Made by a program: the position numbers and the translations under genes. A DNA stretch of 64,000 nucleotides from Chalara sp. BL73 (Eukaryota; Ascomycota; Leotiomycetes; Helotiales), in the NCBI GenBank assembly GCA_918026815.1, contig CAKJVC010000145.1, positions 1 through 64,000 on the forward strand, read 5' to 3'. Positions 46,629 through 58,011 of this stretch are shown here, piece by piece. Within the stretch, counting starts at the first letter, position 1; each line of letters starts with the position of its first letter. The notes beneath the pieces are model-generated. The model was not told the origin of the DNA. It saw only the letters and a program-made list of their open reading frames with translations, and made no database searches.

Positions 46629-49600
46629 ATGGCAGATTTACAACCCACCCAGGTAAAGCGCATTCCCGAAACATTGAGTTATTTAATAGAGTTAAACAAG
46701 AGTTATAGTTTACTGCTTTGTTTGAATATGAAGTGTCGTTGTGCAGTAAGTCCGGCGGCTATAACCAACTATTTGCGCAAGCAACATCAAGTAAAGCTTG
46801 AGCTTCGCAAGCAAGTAAATCGATATATTGAAAAATTCCTATTTAAATATAATTATTCGACAGTTTAATTACTACCGGATAGATCCGCTTTACAGCCAGT
46901 AATTGAAGTTGTAGATAAATATCAGTGCAAGCATTGCCTACTTGAAAAGACACAAAACCGCGGCAACGCTAGAAAGCATAGAAACAAAGCTTACGACAAA
47001 AAGAAAGTTGCAGATAAAGATTTATTTGATTGCGTTAAGCTGCAGTTATAGTTCAAAAAAGAAAAAAAGCGCTATTAAGTTGTGGATAAAAGTTAGCAGT
47101 CAAGTCAGCTAGTACAGTTACGTGCCAGCCCGGCCAACCAAGCAAATAACGGCTATAATAATAACCGGAAAAATAACAGCGATTATAATAGTAACGGTGA
47201 AAATAATAATCAAGAAATCATCGATAACTAGATTGTGCGAAATATTAAAGCATAAAAAAATCAGGCCAAAAAACGCCGGCTGACATTGTTGCAAAAAAAG
47301 CTACTTATAGAAGTTGATTCGTGGCTACAATTTACTTAATAGAATAAAGTTTTAAGCCGGTTTAAGCACGATATAGTTAAAACTCACCGTTTTGCCCGGG
47401 AAGCCGATTTCGACGAGCCCGAATTGGTTCGCATTGCTAAAGCATAAAACCGGATATTGAAGCGGTGTTTAAATACGTTAACAGCGTCCGACTACAAAAA
47501 TACGCTTAAATAGTAGAAATCACCAAAAAACGAAGCAGCTAGCCAGCATTCGTTCGAGTTGCCGCAAAATGCAAAAACTATTACTAAGTATAGTAAGTTA
47601 TAGCAGCAAGAACTATGTTACTGAATGCGAACAGCGTTAGCGAAGTAAAAAAATGAAACAAAGACCGGCGTGCAATTTACTGAACAGCAGTTCGAAAGTA
47701 TACACAAAATCCGAGTAATGTTGCAAACCGATTTTTCAGAAAATAAGTTTACCGAAAAGAAAAAGCGAAACCGAGCATTAACGACCGAAGTGATGCGGTT
47801 GTGTATGTTAATTGTGATGCAGGATATAAGCAAGATTTCTGTGTACGATTTTCTATTGATGCATTTTTTAGCCGTAATAAGTGTAAATGCACACATTAAA
47901 ACGCTCCGTTTATTGTTTCATTATACCAAGTTTTTAGCTGCGGTTTTGTATATTAACCGGTTAATTATGTTAGAAGTGGCCGTTTCAGCAAAAGCATAGC
48001 TTATGTTACCAAGTCGAAATAATATTTTCGATGTTTCGAATCGCATTATGCAGATTCGAAGCAAACATTTATGTAAAAAGTCGTTTTCGCTTACATTATG
48101 CATTTTAAGCCAGTTGGCCATAAAAAAAGCATTTAATAAGTTGCACAAGTCCGCACTTAACATTTATTGGTCGGACGACCAGCAAACTATTTTTTATAAA
48201 AGCCGACCCGTGCGGCTAGAAAAGATTTCCAACATGTGTCACGCCGTTAATACCGAGCTGCAAGAAATGTTAACGTAGTTAATGTTTAACGAAGCCGGTC
48301 CCGACATTGATTTAAGCCAGATTACCGACAGTATAGTATAAAACTACGAATTCCGGCGTGATAAGTATAGTTTTATTCAGCATTTTTAAAACCAGCATTT
48401 AAATGTTGAGTATTAATAGTTATTAACGCGTGCGCGAACGGCCCGTAGCAAACGGCAAATTATCAAAAAAAGAGTAAGTAGACAAAACGAATAGATTAAG
48501 CACCGCGTAAATGCGTATTTAACGGTTAAAAAAAGGTTTTTGCGAAAAGCTATAAAAAGAATTCACATTCAATATAAGCAGCTCGCTCGTGGACCGGAAA
48601 TTAGGTCGATCAAAGTTAGTAACAGTATATATTCCGTTCGAAATATATACGTGATTAATGGCCGAGTGTGTATTTTAACGATGTACGACAAAGCCCGGAA
48701 ACGGCGCGGCAACACCGAGTACATTGTCCGGTTTTTGCCCGATAAGCCGAGTTAGATAATTGTCCAGTATCTTGCTTGCGTTCGTCTATTCGCGCGAGCA
48801 TTGAATTAGCGCGAGTCCGAATATTTGTTTAAAAATGACCGAAGTTTATAAGCGGGCGAAGAGTTGTTTCGCGAATTAAAAGCAATTACCGGCAAGCATT
48901 TAAGCGTAAAGTTGGTCGTGTCGTTATAGCGTTAAACTGCAGTTAAAATCGCTAAATGTTATTTAATCCGGGCAAGCAAGTCATAAAAACAGAAAAAAAA
49001 AAGTAATAAGAATAAAGACAATTTTGCAAAAAAGAACGATAAAGAAAAATTGCAGGCTACAATGTTTTAGCATGCTGTAGTTCGGCAGTTTAGCTACGGC
49101 TAGCGAGTTGCACGAAATCATTATGCTATTAACGGGGGATTTTTGCATCGGTTAAGGCCCGAGTTGTTGCGCGTGTTTAAGCAAGCATTAATTGCATGGC
49201 ATAATTTATTCCATTTGCGGTCGGACAGAACTGGTCGACGCGCGAAAGCGTTTAGCTATCGGCGTGCCGCCAGCTAGCAGTTGGTGTTTTTATTCGAGAA
49301 AAAGATCAAAGCCGAAAAAAGGGTTTCACCGGAGTATAGTGCTGCATTCCGTAAAGCTATAGCCGGTTTGCACCGAATCGGGTTTACTCAGCTGCAATCC
49401 GAAAGTCAAGCAGCAGCATTAAAATTGGTTTATAACTTTTTAGCAACGTTTATTATTGTGTTGCCGACGAGCAGTAGCAAGTCCGTATTGTTTTTTTCCG
49501 TAGCAGCTATAGCTGAGCAACAAACGGTGATTGTTGTAGTTCTATTTGCTGCATTAGTAAATAATTTAGTTCAGCGTAGCCAACAAACCGAGTTAGCGTG

Positions 49601-50965
49601 TAAAAAGTAGTTCGAGCTGCACTTATGTAGTGAAATGCAGCAGCTAGTTATTGTTAGCGCCGATCGGGCCGTAACTAGAAAGTTTCGACATTATACTAAA
49701 AAATTAGAATTGTATCGGCGGCTGGCACATATGTTTTTTGACGAAAGTTATATAGCATTCACCGATATATCGTTCCGGGAGCAGTTGCGTAATTTATAAA
49801 CGTTGCGGTATTTGAATTGCTCGTTTACGTGTTTGACTGTTACGTTAATCGTGCAGCTGAAAAACGTGTTGCGGAATAAATTATTGATTTCCGATACGCA
49901 GCTGTTCCGACGGTTTACCGCACGCCGCACTATTCGATACCGCGTTTACGACAGTAAAAATGAAGCTTCGTTCGTAGTTAAGTTACGAGTAATTTAACGG
50001 TTGGTATTGCCCGCCGGAAAACGAAATGTAATTTACGTTCGCAGTTACGCTACTAGCGAAATTATCCGCGACGCGATGCAGTGTTTATTTTACAAAACAC
50101 GAGCAAATAACAAAAAAGAGTTATTACAAGCGTAAATGCAAAGTTGTAGTTAGATTGTAGCGACCGGTGCGTTAAAGACGAAGATTAATATCGCCGACAT
50201 TATTTTCGTGGTTTATATTAATCGGCTATATAAGTTAACTAGTTTTGCGCAGCAGTCCGGTCGCGGTAGAAAAAGTAGCGAAGTAAGCGATTTTATTGTT
50301 ATTGTCCGAGTCTAGACTACTAGCGGGCAGCGTTGGAAAAAAGTTTTAAGTAAGTATTGCGTTAAGCAGGTTAATAAAAACGCTATAACGAAGTTTTTGC
50401 AGGTGGAAAAGTGTCGGCGGCAAGTAATAGCAAAGCATTTCGATAGTAAAACGAAAAAAACCGATTGCAAAAGCACTAATAGCATTTTGTATAATTAGTG
50501 TAGTATTAATTCCCGTTAGCTTACAGTACTGAAATGTTAAAATAAAAAAGTTAAAAGCGAATATATAAACGCGGTAAGTAGTGAAGCAGCACTAGAAACG
50601 AACAGCGAAGTTCGCAGTAGTCAAATAATTGCCGGTAAGTTAAAAGCGTTAGCCGAAGCGAACAAGTTTGTATTCTAAGCTATAAACGTATTAAAAAGCG
50701 AGTGCGTGTATTGCGAGTTCGTTCGCATTGATAGCGGAGCTCACGAACAGCTGCATCCGTATGCAGAATGTTTTGCCGCAGAAGCTAATCGCGTCGGTTA
50801 TAGTAATTTTCAGCAGTAGCGAAAACAGGTAAATTTTGGAAAAGAGTTTAAACATTGTTTTAATTGTAGGTTGCTTTAAAAAATGTGTCGAAAGCAAGAA
50901 ACCGAAAAAGCGTGTAAGTATATCGATGTGATGTTGGCCGGGATTTATATATTACACGAATAAGG
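46629..50965 (+). pseudogene. OrsD-type zinc finger / RecQ-like helicase pseudogene (mobile-element ORF), RIP-damaged
   Basis: Start MADLQPTQVKR at 46,629, then an OrsD/DUF3505-type segment (LLCLNMKCRCAVSPAAITNYL, KQHQV). A further Cys pair (YQCKHCLLEK) lies near 46,922. The helicase part begins near 49,370 (HRIGFTQLQSESQAAAL). Its P-loop region IIVLPTSSSKSVLFF has Gly-to-Ser changes in the expected TGSGKS, a RIP-type G-to-A effect. A DExH-box-like MFFDESYIAFTD lies near 49,735. Helicase-C blocks follow, then a Cys-rich C-terminus (CVYCEFVRID, HCFNCRLLQKMC) to about 50,965. Frames are interrupted by TAA/TAG codons derived from CAA/CAG, about one per 50-150 codons. This architecture matches repeated, often subtelomeric, fungal RecQ-like helicases. 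It is the first gene of the large element interrupted by the hAT. Confidence 0.75.
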
Positions 50966-51149
50966 ATTTTTAATAAGTAGAGTTTAAAGCGTCGGGTTTT
51001 AAAGAGATTATTTCAGAGATTTATAGAAGTAGATAAAAAAAGAAGCAAAGAAGTTCGGATCGGTTATCGAAAGTAACTGAATAAAAACGTGGCGAGAAGT
51101 TTGTATTGTATATTTAAAGATGCGACAAAAGTATCGAGCAAAATGATTT

Positions 51150-51960
51150 TAACCCGAACCCGTCCGTATTAAACGCTCGGCAGAAAAAAGAAACAACAAA
51201 AACAAAGTAAAAGAGTTGTTTTCTGTAAGTATTTTGCAATTGGATTTGAATATATTATTACACAAGTATTTAGAGTTCAGAGAAATTAAAATATAACCCG
51301 AACTCGTCCGTATTAAGCGCCCGGCAAAAAAAAGAAACAGCAAAAACAAAAAAAAAAGATTGTTTTTTGTAAGTATTTTGCAGCCGGATTTGAATATGTT
51401 ATAAAACACGTATTTTATCGAGAAGTGAAATTAAAGTATAACCCGAACTCGTTTGTATTAAGCGCCCGGCAAAAAAGAAAGAAATATTTATAAAAAAAAA
51501 AAAGTTTCCAGTAATGATTTAATTTATTAGCATCGCCGCGAGTCAGGTAAAAAAAAAAAAGTTAATATGGTTCGGAAAGAAAGTTCGATAAGCATTAATT
51601 GAAGCAAGTGTATTATTACAGGTGTTTTATTATTTAACAGTTAAATTAAAAGATTAGAAAAAGCAGTATTAAACGTAAAAAATCGAGTTAAAGTTTCGAA
51701 GTAATTAGTATTAAATTTAAAGTTAAGCTTTAATTAGTTTTCCGAAACAAGCCGGTATAAGTATTAAAATAGCTTATTACTCGGTCGCATTAAGTATTCG
51801 GCAAAGAAAAAAATAACAATAACAGTGTCAGGAATTTGTTTCGAGTAAGTAATTTGTACAAAGCGTAAAATATGTTATTTACGAGTATTTTATCGGAAAA
51901 AGAAATTAAAATATAACCCGAACTCGTCCGCATTAAGCGCCCGGCAAAAAAAAAAAAAAA
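51150..51960. repeat. Imperfect ~140-bp tandem repeat array
   Basis: A unit beginning TAACCCGAACTCGTCCGTAT, running through AAGCGCCCGGCAAAAAA and ending in a GTAAGTATTTTGCA...TTTGAATATGTTAT stretch, recurs at about 51,160, 51,294 and 51,438, with diverged copies near 51,760 and 51,914. A-rich runs separate the units. No coding potential. Confidence 0.75.
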
Positions 51961-52116
51961 AAAAGAACAAAAAAGTTTCTAATAATTATTTTATTTGTTA
52001 CTGTCGGCCGGGTTAAAAGCATGTTCGAGTTAAATATAATAAGAAAGAAAAAAAAAAAAAAAAAGAAAAAAAACGACCAAACTATTACAAAATATATTTA
52101 TTATGCGTAACTCGAC

Positions 52117-52124
52117 GCTAGCAG
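52117..52124. repeat. hAT target-site duplication, left (GCTAGCAG)
   Basis: Identical to 58,357-58,364. An 8-bp duplication is the hallmark of hAT integration. Confidence 0.95.
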
Positions 52125-52581
52125 TAGACTGCGCAGAAACCCACGGGGCGGGCCGGGGCCCCCGACCCATGGGACCCCGTGGGTCGGGTCTTCGAGGCTC
52201 GCTTCCCCCGTGGGGTGGGTTGTATATTTTGACCCCAACCCGCGGGACCTCAATGGGGCCCCGATAAGATTAACTAAATATAGAAACTACAGTCAAACTC
52301 CTCTACAAGAATGTAGGGCGGACTGGCGGAATTTTAAAAATATACGAGGTATTCTAGTATCGAGATGATTCTTTCCAGTTTTGGCATTGATTTTTCTATG
52401 TGCACACAGGTTAAACAAGGCTATTTTGTATACTTGTTTTTACAAAAGTACTTGAAATGCAAAGTGGTTGATTAGTATAAAAATTAGTATAAAAATTAAA
52501 CTTCAAATGTTAAATCTAAACATATTGTAATAGAGTGGAAAAAATTGTGAATTATAATAATACAACACTAATATTCTAAAA

Positions 52582-55395
52582 CTAATTTTTTTTTTGCTTT
52601 TTTGACCTGTGAATGCCTATTGGAGTATCCGGCACAATATTACCAATACCAGGAGTCGGAAGTCGAGGCAGCTCTTGACTACTATTACTAGATAGTTCCC
52701 AGTTCGTTGTTTCAATTGACGGTTCGCGGCGATTCCTAAGTGTATTTTGAAACTGAGTAGTCGAAAGTGGCTGATTTTGATGAATTGATTGACGTAAAGA
52801 TTTAGAAATCTTGTAATCCCAGCGTTCTTGAGCACGACGAGTTCGAACTTCTTCGTTTCCTTCTGGTTCTTCATCACTAATATAGTAATGATTTTCCCAA
52901 AGATCAATTTGATCAAGTTGGACTTCAAGATCATTTTCTCGCGTTTTAATTTCCGTTTCCATATCTTCAAGTGTCATATCCTGGATATTAATAGTTGAAA
53001 ATAGTAGATTTTGAAGCTCACGTGTTCGTGAATGTTCAACGAGCGAATGATAAACCAAAAGAAGCGACCGAATAGTTGTCGGTTGAAGCTGGCCACGGCG
53101 ATATCCGCATATATCACGTGCAAAACTAAAAGCACGTTCTACTCCAACACCGGCCATCGGGATACAAAGTAAGTCTCTAGCCATTGCTGATAAGCCAGGA
53201 AGCTGTGTTTCAAGCGATTTCCAAACAAGTAGCGGTGATCGATTATCAGGCTCTAAAAAAACAACACAAAGATTAGTATAAAAATTAGTATAAAAAGTAG
53301 AATTGTAAACATACTCATAGCCAGCCATTCATCAATTTCAGAAGGAGAAAAGTCATCATCTTTGCGATAAGGGTTCTGAATGTCTCGAGTAAAGCGCTTG
53401 CGACTTAATGCCAATGCTAAAGGGTCGTGATTAACTTCTCGAATTTGAGAAAGTCGGTCAGCATTCGTAGACTTTTCTTTATATTCCGTATCGTATAACG
53501 ACCGAAATTGACGCTCAAATTCTTTGGCCCAATCAACTGTTTTGAAATTAAGCCAGCAGTAATCTTCTTCAAAGCATTTTAGCTTCGATTTTGGATCAAG
53601 AATTGCTCCGATGCCATACAAACTACCAAGACTACTATATGTTTTGTTATAGTAAGTATCAAGCTTGGCTTCTGCAGCGTTAATCGCACCAATTAAATCT
53701 TTTACCCAAAGTTGAGCAACAGACTTTTTGGTTAATACTCGGCGAGATTCTTGCAAGTGTTCAAACAATTCATCGTAAATTGATAAAGCATAAGGCAATG
53801 TTATGCTTGTTGTTTTGCCGATTGTTGTTGTAAAAAAATTGAAAGGACGTAACAAATCGGCCAAATAGCCAAGTTTTTTCCATTCTAATGCAGAAAAAGA
53901 AAAAGGCTTAGCAGGATCGTATGCACTGCAAAATTGATTGATAGACTCTTTAAGACGCAATGCACGAAGAATCATATGCACTGTTGAGTCCCATCGAGTG
54001 CATACATCAATTAACAATGTAAGAACTGGATCATTCGGAGAAGATGAATCTCTGATTTGTTCTTGTTGAACTCTTTGAAATCGATGTTTCCGCTGTGCAC
54101 TGGAATTAACAAGAATAGCAAGCTTTCGAATCTAATATAAGATTAGTATAAAAATTAGTATAAAAGTCACGTGTTACATACCTTTGCTAGTATATATGGA
54201 ATACCACGTTTGTCACTAGCTTTGATTCTCTCAAGATCAGACAGCTCTTTTTCTGCTACCCAATTCCGAACAAATGTGTCGTTAGTAGGCCTCAATTGAA
54301 CAAAGCCCAAAAGTGCTTGAAGACTAAGCTGAATCACATGCGATAAACACGGCACGTGTTGGACTTTTCTTTTTAGAATACTATTAGCTTTCAAAGCTTC
54401 TTGTAAGTATCCGTTGATTTCGAGAACCATTGTAGTATTCGAACTCGCATTATCAGTTGTAATTGAAACAACACGATCAAAAAAGATTGTGCTGTTGAAA
54501 AACGTTATTGACAACTTGAGCAAGCGCATTTCCGGAATGAACGTTTACTAAACTTTCAAATCCTATTAATTCTTGACAAAGAACCCATGACTTATCAATA
54601 TAGTGAGCTATTATACCCATAAATGATAGTCTTGTTGTACTAGACCAGCAATCAAGAGAAATTGCAATTTTGCTTCCAGGAACAACATTTGAAAGCATGT
54701 TCTGTTCAAGTTTGACTGATTGTTCCATTAGTCGATTCTTCATAGTTGTTGCAGAAGGAAGTTCGAAATTTGGATTTTGCATAACAGCTAGCTTTCTCCA
54801 TTCAGGATTTTCGACTGCGCGGAAAGAAGTACGAAGTGAAACAATAGTTGCAAGAACCTGGTCGTGAAATGCTTGCTTCGTAAAGATTGGTTGCTATTAA
54901 TATTAGACATTATACTAATATTTATACTAATCTACTTACAGAGATAGCGTGAAACATGTCTTCCACTTTTTTCTGCCTTGTATTACTTTGGCTAGAATAA
55001 ACAAAGCATTGCCGAGACGCTATATGACCAGACAAAGCTTTTGTGCCGGTATTCCGCGTATTTGGATGTGCGAGAACCTTGTTGCAGTTTTGACATATGA
55101 CTTTAGGCTCTCCGGTGATCCGGTGTATTCCTTGATCGAATTGTTTCCAAGCAATAGATTTTCGATTTTGAGATTTCCAATTTAATTGCTTTACCAAATC
55201 AATTGATTGGTTTGCAACTGCTTGAACTGCCCATTGTGTACTTAACCACCATTCAACAAACTTATCGTGATATTCGAGTTCCCATCGAAAATATAGGTTT
55301 TTTGGACCAATTTGCGAAAATAGTAAATTGTCAGAAGTATTTGGCTCAAATGAGCTAAAAGGATCAGAAAAGTCTTGCGAATTGCTTGACTCCAT
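52582..55395 (-). CDS. hAT transposase, four exons, one 1-nt insertion
   Basis: 884 aa from exons 55,395-54,940, 54,893-54,182, 54,131-53,315 and 53,252-52,582. An N-terminal BED-like finger (CQNCNKVLAH ... SGHIASRQC) should bind the transposon ends. The catalytic core has ISLDCWSSTT (first Asp), SITTDNASSN (second Asp), VPCLSHVIQLSLQALL (Cys/His of the insertion-domain region) and DVCTRWDS (the RW motif). The C-terminus SAMARDLLCIPMAGVGVERAFSFARD is the hAT dimerisation domain. Introns are 46-62 nt with GTAAGT/GTATGT donors. One extra T in a T6 run near 54,476-54,482 breaks the frame between HNLF and DRVVS; without it the exon sum is an exact 885 codons. Otherwise intact. Catalysis: cut-and-paste excision and integration with 8-bp duplications. 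Confidence 0.9.
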
Positions 55396-55632
55396 AGCAA
55401 CAAAAGTGTGCAAGTAAAAAAAAAAAGCATCAAATCGGAAAGAAAAAACAAGTATTTAAACACAAGTTAAATTACTACTTCCAAAAAATTGTACATATTA
55501 AAGGTTATAATTAAACTTCCAAAAATTAATGTAAAATATAATGATTAGTATAAAGATTAGTATAAAATTGAATATATCTGCTTAAAGTTCCTTGCTTCAT
55601 TTGTTGTATATACTTAAAAACTACATATACAT

Positions 55633-56937
55633 TTACAGCTTACGCGGCTTTTTAAAGCTGCTTTGTAAACCAAAGAATGCTTTAACGATTGTTTGACTTA
55701 AAGAATTGTCTGTCATCAAAAACAAATCATTATAAGCGGGGAAAATACGTTCGTATGATCCATCTTCCGGAATTTCCGTAGCATATACCATATCAAACGC
55801 TTCTCTATGGCCTGTCAACGAATCGGAGAAGCCGAATCCTGTGTCATTTAACTTATCGTCGGCTGGCCACCAATTTGCAGGGCCCGGCAGATCGATCCAC
55901 TCTTCATTTCCGTATGCCCATGCTGCAAGATTTTTCCAAATTGCCTTTTCTCCTTGAGTAAAGTATCTTTCAGGAGTTTTATACGCATAGAATTTGCTAT
56001 ATCAGTTAGCAGATTAGTATAAAAATTAGTAGAAATTTGTACTTCTTGTAAATGTAAGGACAGCTTGTTCTTTCCAAGTATTCCTGTCCACCAGCAGCAA
56101 GCTTTCGGATTTTGCGGAACAAAGATCGACGGCTTCGGCGCCATTTTCTTTGCCAAAACTTAAATTCAAGCTTTTTGGCATCCTGAAATTGTATTAGCGT
56201 TATACGAATCATTATATTAATCTGAAACTTACTAAAATGGATCGTTTATGCTTGGCAATCCCGTCATTTTTCAACTCTTTAGCAGATTTGCCGACAACTG
56301 CTTTATCACCGTTTTGCTTTTCATTCAATCTCCACATATGCTCAAACTCGTATTCGTCTTCCGATTCATACTCAATATCTTCCCATGCTGGATTTCCATC
56401 ATCATCAATTGCATATAGGCCACCAATTTCTCCATAACCCAAAGCTTTTGCCACAGATTTCCAATCTTTGCCATCTCGTTCACTATACAGGTTAGTATAA
56501 AAATTAGTATAATCAAAATTAAACGAACCGCTTTGTTCTAACTTGCAAAGCAGACTGCTCAATCATTCGCTTCTGCTCGGCAACAGATGCGAGTGCAAAT
56601 TCGGCAGACTTTTTGAGTACTTTTTTTCTGTATGTAATTGCTGCTTGATCTGCGGCTTTCGCTTTTTCGATCTGATTTTGAATACTGTTGCTTTTTATAG
56701 CTTCAAGTCTTCTTCTAGCTTTAACAGTATGCACATTGGTAGAAAAACTGCCCGGAGATTTGCGCTTGCGTTTATTGGAAGAACCGATTTGCTGCGAGGA
56801 ATCAAGATCCATATCAAATTCATGATCTGAATCATCAGAAATGACAATGATATCCTTGAAACCGATTAGTATACAGATTAATATAATATTTCAATAAAAA
56901 TTACCTGAGGAGGTTGCTTTTCGAAAGGTGAAGCCAT
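55633..56937 (-). CDS. hAT accessory protein, 370 aa, SIM-like motif and basic region, intact
   Basis: Five exons, 56,937-56,905, 56,854-56,529, 56,482-56,233, 56,182-56,043 and 55,996-55,633, sum to 371 codons in one frame. The third donor GTTCGT is unusual. N-terminus MASPFEKQPPQ, then DIIVISDDSDHEFD, a classic SUMO-interaction pattern (hydrophobic core followed by Ser/Asp). An NLS-like SNKRKRKSP follows, then a Lys/Ala-rich helix (residues ~55-110) and an acidic stretch (EDIEYESEDEYEFEH). Next is a very basic segment (KFWQRKWRRSRRSLFRKIRK), then an aromatic-rich globular part with EEWIDLPGPANWWPADDK. I know no family for it. It starts 524 bp from the divergent H3-like gene and lies tail-to-head upstream of the transposase. 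The SIM suggests contact with sumoylated chromatin or transposase, which is inference. Confidence 0.75.
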
Positions 56938-57460
56938 ATTGGAAAGTAACGCAACCGAAAAGTAGGCGTATTTTGCAAATTTCAACTCGCAAGAACTAGA
57001 GCTTCAAAAATTAGTATAAAGATTAATATAATACACCAAAAACACGTACTGCGATAGATGTTTGACTTTGTTCAGATTTAATAAGTTGGTGCAAAAAGAA
57101 TGAATGAGGGAAAAGTACGCGTTATCCTGAAAAATAAGGCAGTCGCGTTTTTATGCCTCGATTTTAAGGCATCCAACTACTTTTTTTAAACCTGACTTCT
57201 TTTAACCTTCAATTAAATTTACCAACAACTACACCATACACAAGTATGTATTATATTTATCTTTTTTATATTCTATTTTTATATTAATCATTATACTAAT
57301 TCTTTATAGTCTTCTCGTCGAAATCACAAAGCTATAATTTCAATTTCACGTGTCAATATTCACATTCACCTTCACCTTTTCTGAAAATAATTTGCGACTT
57401 TGCACAGGTACATATTATTCTGTATTATACTAATATTTATTCTAATCTTAATAGGTTACA
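56938..57460. promoter_or_regulatory. Divergent promoter region inside the hAT
   Basis: This spacer separates the starts of the SIM protein (- strand) and the H3-like gene (+ strand). It contains two paired ATTAGTATAA boxes (about 57,008 and 57,290). A probable 5'-UTR intron of the H3-like gene lies at 57,408-57,454 (GTACAT...AATAG), with another box inside it. Confidence 0.5.
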
Positions 57461-58011
57461 ATGGCACGTACCAAGAAAATAGCTACCAAATCTGCTCGCA
57501 AACCCTCTGCCAAAACCTCTGCCAAAACCTCTGCCAAAACCTCTGCTAAAACCTCTGCAAAAGCTGTACCAAAGAAGAAATATCGATTGAAACCTGGCAG
57601 TAAGTTGATTAATATAATAATTAGTATAAAACTAACATTTAAACGTAGCCAAAGCACTTAGAGAAATCAAACGATACCAAAAAAGCACTGAGCTTTTAAT
57701 CCCAAAAGCTCCATTTACTCGACTAGTTAGGGGAAATAATGTATGATATTACGTCTCGACACGCATTTCGCATTCAACTTAGTGCTTTACAATGTCTCCA
57801 AGAAGCCGCAGAATCTGCTTTGGTAGCTGAGTTCGAGCGTAAGTTATTTCATATAAATACATTATACTAATATTTATACTAATATTACTTTAAAGTCACA
57901 AATCTTGCCGCAATCCACGCTAAGAGAGTTACTATTCAAGTAAAGGATATGCATTTGGTTCAAAGAATGAGAGAGGGAATGACGGGCTACAAGTACCCAG
58001 GCCGGTGTTAA
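57461..58011 (+). CDS. Histone H3-like protein carried by a hAT transposon, three exons, one 1-nt insertion
   Basis: 147 aa from exons 57,461-57,599, 57,649-57,838 and 57,896-58,011. The tail is [18 protein letters not shown] followed by tandem TSAK units (12-bp DNA repeats). K4 and a K9-S10 pair are kept, but R8 is Thr and the K14-K18 region is lost. The histone fold is clear: [20 protein letters not shown], then [30 protein letters not shown] and [18 protein letters not shown]. His and Asp of the H3-H3' four-helix interface (HAKRVT, KD) are conserved. Loop 1 seems about two residues longer than in canonical H3, as in CENP-A, and the C-terminus ([14 protein letters not shown]) is longer. One extra G in a GGGG run near 57,726-57,731 shifts the frame between LVR and the next helix; otherwise the count is exact (148 codons). 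Likely role: replacement or decoy H3 in the nucleosome. Confidence 0.85.

Noticed and set aside
52582..55395. Calling the transposase a dead pseudogene
   Set aside because: Only one extra T in a T6 run breaks it, no RIP-type stops occur, and the exon sum is otherwise exact; an assembly error is as likely.
57448..57657. - strand frame with repeated LAEVLAEV units opposite the H3-like gene
   Set aside because: It is the antisense shadow of the TSAK repeats. The + strand product has a histone fold and matching introns.
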